DNA of 20,752 bases, taken from assembly GCA_004151065.3 (NCBI GenBank), contig NWUY0300014148.1, positions 40,239-60,990 on the forward strand, written 5' to 3'. The notes under the pieces were generated by a model, which had not been told where the DNA came from, did not search any database, and was given only the letters and a program-made list of their open reading frames with translations. This DNA is from Larix sibirica. Its lineage: Eukaryota > Streptophyta > Pinopsida > Pinales > Pinaceae. The position numbers and the translations under genes were made by a program. Shown piece by piece: positions 1 through 10,500 of this stretch. Each line of letters begins with the position of its first letter. Position 1 is the first letter of the stretch.

Positions 1-322
1 CATCTCATTTACTCATTATCAATTGCTCTGCCCCATAAACTTTGGCTATCAATTGTTTCAAATAAGAAAAAAAACTATTAAATACCCAATCAAAAATAAC
101 TTATCAAATTTTTACTTAAACTTATACTTATATACTACATTGTACATTCATATTTTTATATTTGACTAACAATAATTTCCAACTAAAAAAATATAAAAAC
201 ATCTTAAATGAACTTATTTATTTCTAGTATATTAAAATTAATAAAATAAATAATAATAAAAAACATTAAATATTTTGAATATTTTTTTTACATTATCATT
301 TTAATTTACTAAAATTATTCAC
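1..322. other. AT-rich intergenic sequence, no gene seen
   Basis: Very AT-rich stretch with many homopolymer runs and stop codons in all frames. I see no exon-like frame, splice pattern or transposon domain. Confidence 0.6.
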
Positions 323-367
323 TATAAAAGCCAAAGGAAAAAGCGATTAACAAATTAAAAAACCCTA
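323..367 (+). promoter_or_regulatory. Candidate plus-strand promoter: TATA box and telo box
   Basis: TATAAAAG starts at 323, and AAACCCTA (a plant telo box, common in promoters of translation-machinery genes) is at 360-367, followed by a pyrimidine-rich stretch (368-400) and an ATG at 409. The arrangement resembles a plant core promoter and leader. The frame that follows is short (58 codons from the ATG), shows no recognisable protein and runs into a tandem repeat, so no gene is called. Confidence 0.3.
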
Positions 368-501
368 CCCCTTTCCTCATACATCTCTGTCCTTTTACGT
401 TGTTTAAGGAAATGTCGGCATTCTCACTTTGTGCTGATACTGAATATTCTACTGGGATGATTTTTTACATTAATAAAACTAATAAAAGTTATGTGTGCAT
501 G

Positions 502-730
502 ATGCATAGACTTGGTGCTTGTCTTTTTAAAGAATTGATTCCTATCAAAAGCCCTAAACCATGTCTGATTACTTTATTTTTCAAGTAAGAAATTTAATAA
601 AATAAAAACAAATTATTATGCATAGACTTGGTGCTCTTTTTAAAGAATTGATTCCTATCAAAAGCCCTAAACCATGTCTGATTACTTTATTTATAAAGTA
701 AGAAATTAAATAAAATAGAAACAAATTATG
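502..730. repeat. Two-unit tandem duplication, about 116 bp per unit
   Basis: Unit 1 (502-617) and unit 2 (618-730) both start ATGCATAGACTTGGTGCT and share the block around AGCCCTAAACCATGTCTG. They differ by a small indel near the start and by changes in the A/T-rich tail. The high similarity suggests a fairly recent local duplication. Confidence 0.9.
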
Positions 731-736
731 TAATTA

Positions 737-760
737 ATATATATATATATATATATATAT
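737..760. repeat. (AT)12 microsatellite
   Basis: Uninterrupted AT dinucleotides over 24 bases, followed by a T run and a short TATATA. Likely length-polymorphic. Confidence 0.9.
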
Positions 761-1372
761 TTTTTATATAAGTTTTTAATTAAAATATTAAACTAACTCT
801 TAAGCCATCATTATACTAAACTATAATACTATAGTAAACTAGATCTTGAACAAGATATACACTATCATTAATTTTTCATTAAAAAATGGTAAATTCCTTC
901 AAAGTTTTCCATGTAAAATGTCTATAAAATGAATGATACAAAGAGAATAGGTACCAAATGGTAAGAAAAAGAGGAATTAAATATTAGGCCAAGCCTCGCA
1001 TTATCAATGATGATTTAAATAACAGAAATCAATGAAAAGTTTCTATGAAAAGCTGCAGGGGAGCAATTTTCTATGGTATGCTCCTTTCTCGCATTAAGAA
1101 TAGTAGAATACAAAGATGATATGGCAGAACTTATTCCTTATCCAAATCTTGTGTATTCAAACAGCCTCAGGCAGCAGCACTTTCTTATGCTGCCCTAGTC
1201 AGTCCCTCACTTTCAGGACATTTTTGTTTTCGAAACAAAATTTGAGTATTCGACATAAACAAATGCTGTCAATACATCAAAATGAAGTACTATACTATCA
1301 TGGATCAGAACCAGGTCAGTAGAAGAGTATCAGATCTTGTTTTTATCATACATTTAAAGAATTTTTCTTGAA
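761..1372. other. Intergenic or 3' flanking sequence, no gene recognised
   Basis: About 600 bases downstream of the vasculin-like gene. An open frame at 1116-1322 (+) has no recognisable motif and unremarkable composition. On the minus strand part of this could be 3' UTR, or a last exon if exon 5 is spliced further, but no family motif is visible. Confidence 0.4.
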
Positions 1373-1480
1373 TGAACATTAATGGATGTCATTCTTAATA
1401 AACCAGTTAGCATTATCGAATTTATTTTGGTTGAACATTAATGGATATCATCCTTAATAGACCCATTAATATAACCGAAG
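1373..1480. repeat. Imperfect 60-bp tandem duplication overlapping the gene's 3' end
   Basis: GAACATTAATGGAT begins both at 1373 and at 1433. Downstream the units share CATTCTTAATA/CATCCTTAATA and ATTATCGAA/ATAACCGAA patterns, with about one change in five. The stop codon (1440-1438) and the last codons of exon 5 lie in the second unit. Confidence 0.8.
1421..1426 (-). terminator. Possible polyadenylation signal AATAAA
   Basis: AATAAA on the minus strand, starting about 12 nt after the stop at 1438. Position and orientation fit, but the sequence is AT-rich and such hexamers occur by chance, so this is weak support. Confidence 0.25.
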
Positions 1481-1563
1481 AGTATTTTTATATTTCTGAG
1501 ATGAAACTGACGATTGCCTTGCCAACGATTTCCTTGGAGCAAAGCATTAAGAACTGTCTCGTT
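1438..1563 (-). CDS. Exon 5 of the vasculin-like gene (C-terminus and stop)
   Basis: 126 nt after a 100-nt intron (1663-1564) with acceptor TTTCTTTGCAG. It encodes 41 residues beginning NETVLNALLQG and ends in TAA at 1440-1438. Phase 0 joins it to exon 4 without a shift. The tail is not a motif I recognise. Its last dozen or so codons lie inside a 60-bp local duplication. A possible donor (ATC|GTCAGT at 1511-1510) could splice out to a further exon, so the exact C-terminus is the least certain part of the model. Confidence 0.55.
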   Translation of the reverse strand, partial: NETVLNALLQGNRWQGNRQFHLRNIKILFGYINGSIKDDIH

Positions 1564-4500
1564 CTGCAAAGAAAATAACAGATAAAAAATGAGATATAAA
1601 AAACAAAGGATGATCTATTTCAAAAAACAATATCAGATTAGCAACATCCTTCCGAATTGTTACCTTCTTATAGAATGCATTAATTTCCTCCTCTGTGAGA
1701 GGTTGCTCTTCTGCATTTTCATCCCACCCAAGAGACCGCATAAACGCAATTTCTTCGTCTTCGGACCAACTAATGAAAGACATGCCGTTCATGGGTACTG
1801 GACAACCCGATTTATCGATATTTTCAAGAATGGAACAATTCGCAGTACTGTTTTGTTCGTTAATTTCTTCTGCTATGGAAACAGCTTTCTTATATTTATC
1901 AGGACATTCGACAGGAGAGCCATTTCTTTTTACGTCATTTAGATATTTATTCCCCAACAGGCTCTTCCCACTCAATTCATCCATTTTCTGCTCAGTTGAT
2001 AAAGTGGACTGATCCTGGGTCTCTGTGGCAATTAGTAGAGTCGCAGAGGCTTTCTTCCTGAGATCATTGAAAAATTCACTTCGGTTTTGCGACAATGTTT
2101 TCTTCTCATCAAATGCTAAGCTCTTGTCTTTTGATTGTACTTCCAGTCCTGTCGAATCTGCAATTGACGATGATGACCCTGCTTTGTTTTTAACTAAGAA
2201 TTTCTTGATTCTAAGATCCCCTGTATTTGAGACATAAAAAGAATTGCTGCCAAAATTTCCTCCCTGAAAAGGAATCTCTCCTTGTGTTGGCTTCTTAAAT
2301 TCAAGTTTTCCCGGTGATCGAACAGAAGAATTCTGATAGAAAGATCCTTTAGGCTGTTGAAATTTAGCGCTAGATGAAATGGTTTCAATCTGGGCGTGTT
2401 TATGTAATTTTGGCTTCAACTTTTCAGATGGCCAAGAAACCTGAACAATAAACACATGGACATAAATGAGAAAGACAACTGCAATCAATCAAAAAGGGAA
2501 GGGAATCGCATGAATAACTTCAGATATAAAGATCGTCCGATTCTTCAGCAACTCCTAACACACCAACATAATAAAAGAAGTAAAAAGGCCGTCTCGATAA
2601 GCACTCGGCAGAAGATGAATAAATGCTGTTGTCAAATTTGAAATATTGTTTATTAGATGGTGTATATCTCACGATATACAATATATATTAGTCTTCTGCC
2701 ATCTAAAAATACCAAAAAATAAAATAGAAGATTATACATGTTTAAAGTACATTTGAATATGAATAGCTCTGAGAATGTTTATTTCCTACCTCAAATAACA
2801 TATTTAAAATAAGAGAATCATGATTGTAATTTCACATTCAGGGTAAAGATGAAAAATTTCATGCCGAACATAATACAAATAACAGGCAAATTACATCTTT
2901 TGACTGCCCCTGTAAACTATTGTTCGAAGACATACAAGTGCAGTGCCGTGTTCTCCTTGAAATGAGGATAACCTTAACCGGTTTGGACCTTGAGATAAAT
3001 TGTGTACCATAGATAGATTTTGAAGAACATTTTTCTATGCTTTTGTAGGATAGGTTTGTTTGTAGTATTATTAGTGTAATGACCTTATACCTTAAAATAA
3101 TCCAAGGTTTACATAGATATCATCCATATTTAAGATTTACTTTGGAATAAGACATAATTTAATAAAAAATAAAATTGTACCTGACGATACAAATCTTTAG
3201 CCAAATGGTTTTCTAAATCTATAACCAATGCTTTCAAAAATCAAAACAATTCCCAGCTTATCTTTCTGCGTGTTTAACAACTGTTAATACTTTCTGAGGG
3301 TACCATTACTTCTGGAATGCCAATTCACGTCTTCCGAGCTAAGGTAAATGTTTCACATGGAAAATTAGGGCAAAGGATTTTCCTATTAGAGAATTAAGAC
3401 AGCTGTTGAAGCATGATTTACTTTAACAACCTTTGAATTTCGATGCATTATTACCGAGATTATTAATACCGAAATCATTCTCTGCCAAAACTCTGACAAA
3501 AATAAATTTCAGAGCACGCACAACTGCAGATGTCCACCACTTTAGTCATGTGGCAGGAATTAATATAGAGTAAGGTTAATTTTTTTTTTTTATAGTTTTG
3601 TTTTGATTTGTTTATTTTTTCTTTGAAAACAAAGTTTTATGGTCAGAGTTTCATGAATTTATTTACTTATTGTATTAACATTATTTTTAATGTGGTTATT
3701 CTATTGATATAACTACATTAAAAAACAATGTTAATACAATAACCAAGTCAAAGTTGCATTAAAACTAGCAAGTTTCAACATAGATTATAAAAAACTGATA
3801 ATACTGAGCCATCTGCAATTCCTTGCATCAATATAACTAAAAATAATATTAATACAACAGCTATGTCAAAGTTGTTTTAAAGCTAGCAAGCTTCAACATA
3901 GATTATAAAAAATGGATAATACTGAATCACCTGCAATTCCTTGCATCTCCTTGCATCAATACAATCAAAACACTTAATAAGGAAAAAATAGTAATAATTG
4001 ACAATAACATCCTTAAAAAAATAAAACCTACATACAACTTAAATTAATGTTATAATACAATGTTACATTATTTAGAAATGCAGGTCTTGAGAAATATACA
4101 TACATGACAATACAAACGCAAAAGATATGAAGAAAAGAAGTAATCTGTTAGAAAATTCTGCTGATCCACTGTACAATACAGATCCTTCTCTCCCTCAATC
4201 TCCTCAAATCATACATTTGTGTATTTAATTATAATCCCACCTTCACCGCTGACCTTCCATATCCCATGACTCTTAATTTCCCCTTAACTTTTCAGGTGAC
4301 ACGCGTTCCTTTTAATTCAAACCTTTTCATGACATTTAATTTCTCTTACCCCACATGTTCTTCTTAATTCAAAACTTTTCTTAACATTTAAGATTCATTC
4401 AAAAATCATTTGTGTCAACTTAAACCAAATATCCTTCAGGAATATAATCTAAAATATCCTTCAGGAATATAATCTAAGTGCACCCAAAATGAAAAAAACC

Positions 4501-7500
4501 TTTAGATAATGTGGAAAAAAGGTCACTCAAGGATAAGTCAATCCAAATGGAAAAGTTTTGTTCTAACCTCTCTTGACTCAAACACTGTCCTGAACACTTT
4601 TCCTCTAACTTGATTTGTTAGAACCCAAAGGGCCAAATGTCAGGTTACCTTTCAAAGGGCCAATACTTGCTAATAATAAATAATGTAATCCTCACTAGAG
4701 ACATGGAATTAACAATAAAAACGTAATCCTCACTAAAGACATGGNGATTGCCTTGCCAACGATTTCCTTGGAGCAAAGCATTAAGAACTGTCTCGTTCTG
4801 CAAAGAAAATAACAGATAAAAAATGAGATATAAAAAACAAAGGATGATCTATTTCAAAAAACAATATCAGATTAGCAACATCCTTCCGAATTGTTACCTT
4901 CTTATAGAATGCATTAATTTCCTCCTCTGTGAGAGGTTGCTCTTCTGCATTTTCATCCCACCCAAGAGACCGCATAAACGCAATTTCTTCGTCTTCGGAC
5001 CAACTAATGAAAGACATGCCGTTCATGGGTACTGGACAACCCGATTTATCGATATTTTCAAGAATGGAACAATTCGCAGTACTGTTTTGTTCGTTAATTT
5101 CTTCTGCTATGGAAACAGCTTTCTTATATTTATCAGGACATTCGACAGGAGAGCCATTTCTTTTTACGTCATTTAGATATTTATTCCCCAACAGGCTCTT
5201 CCCACTCAATTCATCCATTTTCTGCCCAGTTGATAAAGTGGACTGATCCTGGGTCTCTGTGGCAATTAGTAGAGTCGCAGAGGCTTTCTTCCTGAGATCA
5301 TTGAAAAATTCACTTCGGTTTTGCGACAATGTTTTCTTCTCATCAAATGCTAAGCTCTTGTCTTTTGATTGTACTTCCAGTCCTGTCGAATCTGCAATTG
5401 ACGATGATGACCCTGCTTTGTTTTTAACTAAGAATTTCTTGATTCTAAGATCCCCTGTATTTGAGACATAAAAAGAATTGCTGCCAAAATTTCCTCCCTG
5501 AAAAGGAATCTCTCCTTGTGTTGGCTTCTTAAATTCAAGTTTTCCCGGTGATCGAACAGAAGAATTCTGATAGAAAGATCCTTTAGGCTGTTGAAATTTA
5601 GCGCTAGATGAAATGGTTTCAATCTGGGCGTGTTTATGTAATTTTGGCTTCAACTTTTCAGATGGCCAAGAAACCTGAACAATAAACACATGGACATAAA
5701 TGAGAAAGACAACTGCAATCAATCAAAAAGGGAAGGGAATCGCATGAATAACTTCAGATATAAAGATCGTCCGATTCTTCAGCAACTCCTAACACACCAA
5801 CATAATAAAAGAAGTAAAAAGGCCGTCTCGATAAGCACTCGGCAGAAGATGAATAAATGCTGTTGTCAAATTTGAAATATTGTTTATTAGATGGTGTATA
5901 TCTCACGATATACAATATATATTAGTCTTCTGCCATCTAAAAATACCAAAAAATAAAATAGAAGATTATACATGTTTAAAGTACATTTGAATATGAATAG
6001 CTCTGAGAATGTTTATTTCCTACCTCAAATAACATATTTAAAATAAGAGAATCATGATTGTAATTTCACATTCAGGGTAAAGATGAAAAATTTCATGCCG
6101 AACATAATACAAATAACAGGCAAATTACATCTTTTGACTGCCCCTGTAAACTATTGTTCGAAGACATACAAGTGCAGTGCCGTGTTCTCCTTGAAATGAG
6201 GATAACCTTAACCGGTTTGGACCTTGAGATAAATTGTGTACCATAGATAGATTTTGAAGAACATTTTTCTATGCTTTTGTAGGATAGGTTTGTTTGTAGT
6301 ATTATTAGTGTAATGACCTTATACCTTAAAATAATCCAAGGTTTACATAGATATCATCCATATTTAAGATTTACTTTGGAATAAGACATAATTTAATAAA
6401 AAATAAAATTGTACCTGACGATACAAATCTTTAGCCAAATGGTTTTCTAAATCTATAACCAATGCTTTCAAAAATCAAAACAATTCCCAGCTTATCTTTC
6501 TGCGTGTTTAACAACTGTTAATACTTTCTGAGGGTACCATTACTTCTGGAATGCCAATTCACGTCTTCCGAGCTAAGGTAAATGTTTCACATGGAAAATT
6601 AGGGCAAAGGATTTTCCTATTAGAGAATTAAGACAGCTGTTGAAGCATGATTTACTTTAACAACCTTTGAATTTCGATGCATTATTACCGAGATTATTAA
6701 TACCGAAATCATTCTCTGCCAAAACTCTGACAAAAATAAATTTCAGAGCACGCACAACTGCAGATGTCCACCACTTTAGTCATGTGGCAGGAATTAATAT
6801 AGAGTAAGGTTAATTTTTTTTTTTTATAGTTTTGTTTTGATTTGTTTATTTTTTCTTTGAAAACAAAGTTTTATGGTCAGAGTTTCATGAATTTATTTAC
6901 TTATTGTATTAACATTATTTTTAATGTGGTTATTCTATTGATATAACTACATTAAAAAACAATGTTAATACAATAACCAAGTCAAAGTTGCATTAAAACT
7001 AGCAAGTTTCAACATAGATTATAAAAAACTGATAATACTGAGCCATCTGCAATTCCTTGCATCAATATAACTAAAAATAATATTAATACAACAGCTATGT
7101 CAAAGTTGTTTTAAAGCTAGCAAGCTTCAACATAGATTATAAAAAATGGATAATACTGAATCACCTGCAATTCCTTGCATCTCCTTGCATCAATACAATC
7201 AAAACACTTAATAAGGAAAAAATAGTAATAATTGACAATAACATCCTTAAAAAAATAAAACCTACATACAACTTAAATTAATGTTATAATACAATGTTAC
7301 ATTATTTAGAAATGCAGGTCTTGAGAAATATACATACATGACAATACAAACGCAAAAGATATGAAGAAAAGAAGTAATCTGTTAGAAAATTCTGCTGATC
7401 CACTGTACAATACAGATCCTTCTCTCCCTCAATCTCCTCAAATCATACATTTGTGTATTTAATTATAATCCCACCTTCACCGCTGACCTTCCATATCCCA

Positions 7501-10500
7501 TGACTCTTAATTTCCCCTTAACTTTTCAGGTGACACGCGTTCCTTTTAATTCAAACCTTTTCATGACATTTAATTTCTCTTACCCCACATGTTCTTCTTA
7601 ATTCAAAACTTTTCTTAACATTTAAGATTCATTCAAAAATCATTTGTGTCAACTTAAACCAAATATCCTTCAGGAATATAATCTAAAATATCCTTCAGGA
7701 ATATAATCTAAGTGCACCCAAAATGAAAAAAACCTTTAGATAATGTGGAAAAAAGGTCACTCAAGGATAAGTCAATCCAAATGGAAAAGTTTTGTTCTAA
7801 CCTCTCTTGACTCAAACACTGTCCTGAACACTTTTCCTCTAACTTGATTTGTTAGAACCCAAAGGGCCAAATGTCAGGTTACCTTTCAAAGGGCCAATAC
7901 TTGCTAATAATAAATAATGTAATCCTCACTAGAGACATGGAATTAACAATAAAAACGTAATCCTCACTAAAGACATGGAATTTTACTTTGTTATCATTCA
8001 CACATTCTAGCATAGTATTATATTTACAAAAGCACCACAATGTCTCGTACATTGAAGAATCAAAACCTCCAAGGAAATGTCCTCGAGTTGTAAGGACTTG
8101 TCATCAACATGTTGGCCGTAGATTGTAGTCTGCTATGTTAATTCTAACATGTTGGCTGTAGATTGTAGTCTGTTAGGTTAATTCTAACATGTTGGCTGTA
8201 ATGTAGTCTGTTAGGTTAATTCTAACAACTCAAGATCAAGAAACAATATACAAACACTTTTCAACTCACAATCAAAATGAATATATAATACAAGATGTAT
8301 TTGCTTACAATGGAATAACACTCACATGAACTTCCCGGTTTCTGTTATATGGTCACTTTGATACTTATACATTAAAGACGAAGTACATCACACAATACTA
8401 CAAAGTTTGAATGGTTGAATGCATTGAGTTTCATGTAAGAAGCCTTGGGGCCAATCCCCTGGGCTGTCTGTCTCTATTGCATACCTGAGTCAATATCCTA
8501 CCAAGTCATACACTTAACCAATGGTATTTAAGTAAAGTAGAATCTATCTTCAAGCCAGCAAGCTGCTGAACAAGTTACATGATTACATCTAGATCCCACT
8601 CACTTAATCCTTCATCCAATGATCAATCATGTTAACCACCAACATTCTCCACATTTTCTTAGAAAAGACAAAGGGAAACAATGTAAGTTTCATTCCTGCA
8701 ACAAGATCAATCTTCCTTCAATATATTTTTGGCTTTTGCCTTACACAGAGAGGACTTCAAATGCAAGGTGTCTACAACGATTTTGGAGTAAGGAAGAGAG
8801 AACAACCAGAGAAATTCATCATTGTGATGGAAGTTCCATCCAAATCAGCCTGCTAATTGTACATTGACCCTACTTGATCAGTTCTCCTCTTTTTTATTTC
8901 ATTTATATTGTTTTTTCAGTGTTTTTTATTGCCACAATTAGATTATTTTCTTGTTGTTTACTTTACTGCGACCCTATAGCTATTAAACTATTTATACGCT
9001 ACAACTTTCGGTTGCAAAATACTGGGTGACATCACTACATTTCCTAATCTTCCCTCTGATTTCTCAATGCCATTTGCTGTTAACAGTATAAGTTGCCTTC
9101 CCAAGTTCTTTTTCACTGCAGAGGATTAAGACAAGATAATACTATTCCTTTAGCACTCTCTTTCTACAATGAATGATGTTCAAGATAATACTTCCTTGTA
9201 GCTCATACACACATGAAGCCATTATCTCATCCGTTTAGATGTAATAAAAGAAAAATCATCATCCATTTCCTGAATTTTAATCAAAAGTTTGGCCTTTCAG
9301 ATTCCAAAAGTTTAGAAAAACAGTCCTAGAAAGTAGTATCTCTGAATCAGGAAGCCACCAAATAAGATTCTTTAATATAACAACAAACAAGTTATGCATT
9401 CTATTAGACTTTAACACATTCATCTCTATAAGTGACTTGGAGAATAAGTTGGTAAATATCGTACCATGTTCTTTGATAAAGAACGTGTCACTGGGACTAG
9501 CTGCCTTGACTGCTTCAGGGACAATTCCTCCCGATTTTGAGTTACACCATTTAACTGCAAACAGATACCCAAATACATTCAGCAGCTGGTACAAACAATA
9601 CACCACATTTCAAAATTCAAACATAGCAAACCATTTTCCTGACCTCAAGAGTAGCACAAATCTGAGGGGGATTTTGTGCTGAAGTGTGAACCATATTATC
9701 TCCACCTGCAGATACAGGACCAGGTACCATGAATGAAACCGAACTTCCGTGAGCAATCTTTTGAGCTACAGTAGAGATACCATTCCTCGACAAACCCATA
9801 GTTGAATTTGGAATATCAACCAAGGAAGAAAGCTGTCCATTGGCTCCAGCAGCAGATACCCCACTCCCTAATGTACCCTGAGACAAACCAACTGGGATAG
9901 ACAAGCCCGATAAAGAAGGTCTGCCTGAATCAGATCTCCCAACTTGTCCTTGCCATATATTTCCTTGATTTAAATTAAGACTGGCATGCTTCTTTTCAGC
10001 ACCAAGAGATGGAAACTCTCTTTCAAAAGCAGCTTTGTTTAAATTACTGACAAAACATGCATTGGGCAGAGGTAACTGTCCTCCAGATTTTGCTGTCCCA
10101 TTCTGATTCTTCAAAAACTTTTTTTCTTCAAATCTACATTGAGCTCCTGAACAGGACCCACGATGTGAAATACCAAATTGCTTGCAATCTCTGCCCCTGT
10201 CATTCTCAACTCTTCCAACTACATTCTGTTCTCGTTCCCTCTCCTGTGAAATTTTGCCGTCATGAAGTTGCACATCTCTGTCAGGTTCAACTTCTTCATA
10301 TCTATTGAAAGACGGATTTTGGCAGAATCCAGAGTAAGCCCTTGGGCATACAGTGCTAGCCCTGTTATAATTGTTGTGATGACGTTTAATTCCATTACAG
10401 CTCGAGGATGTCTCAGAGTTTGTGCTAAATTCCTCATCTGTTGATGCTGAATTCCTAGGAGTGTTGTGGTCTGTCTTTCTTCCTCCAGATTTTTTTGAAA

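Larger units (their letters stand above)
1512..4744. repeat. 3,233-bp duplicated segment, copy A (left contig end)
   Basis: Matches 4746-7978 base for base at a constant offset of 3,234, apart from one substitution I found (1992 T versus 5226 C). Exons, introns, poly-T run lengths and small internal repeats are all reproduced with no length change. It ends exactly at the base before the N at 4745. It contains exon 4, intron 4, the first 52 nt of exon 5 and the 3' part of intron 3. Confidence 0.97.
4746..7978. repeat. 3,233-bp duplicated segment, copy B (right contig start)
   Basis: Second copy of 1512-4744, starting immediately after the N at 4745. Beyond 7978 the sequence continues uniquely into the rest of intron 3 and exons 3-1. 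Before 1512 copy A continues uniquely into the 3' end of the gene. Each copy therefore has unique sequence only on its outer side, as expected from a suffix-prefix overlap between two contigs. Confidence 0.97.

Noticed and set aside
1589-2237. Plus-strand open frames opposite exon 4 (and their copies at 4823-5471)
   Set aside because: They are antisense shadows of a conserved minus-strand exon; their translations show no motif.
2456-2641. Plus-strand frame of 61 codons at the acceptor side of exon 4 (also 5690-5875)
   Set aside because: Lies in intron 3 and crosses the acceptor region; basic, low-complexity peptide with no recognisable motif.
2655-2704. Small hairpin TGTATATC/GATATACA with outer AGATGG/CCATCT
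   Set aside because: Perfect but only 8-bp arms in AT-rich intron; such dyads are expected by chance.
1512-7978. True tandem gene or exon duplication
   Set aside because: Single N exactly at the join, equal lengths, almost no divergence and intronic sequence equally unchanged all favour a scaffold artefact.
8106-8223. CRISPR-like array
   Set aside because: Units are contiguous direct repeats without unique spacers, in a plant intron.
9277-9606. 109-codon minus-strand frame over exon 3
   Set aside because: Wrong frame for exon 3 and runs through splice sites; the real coding frame is the one giving LKQSRQLVPVT.
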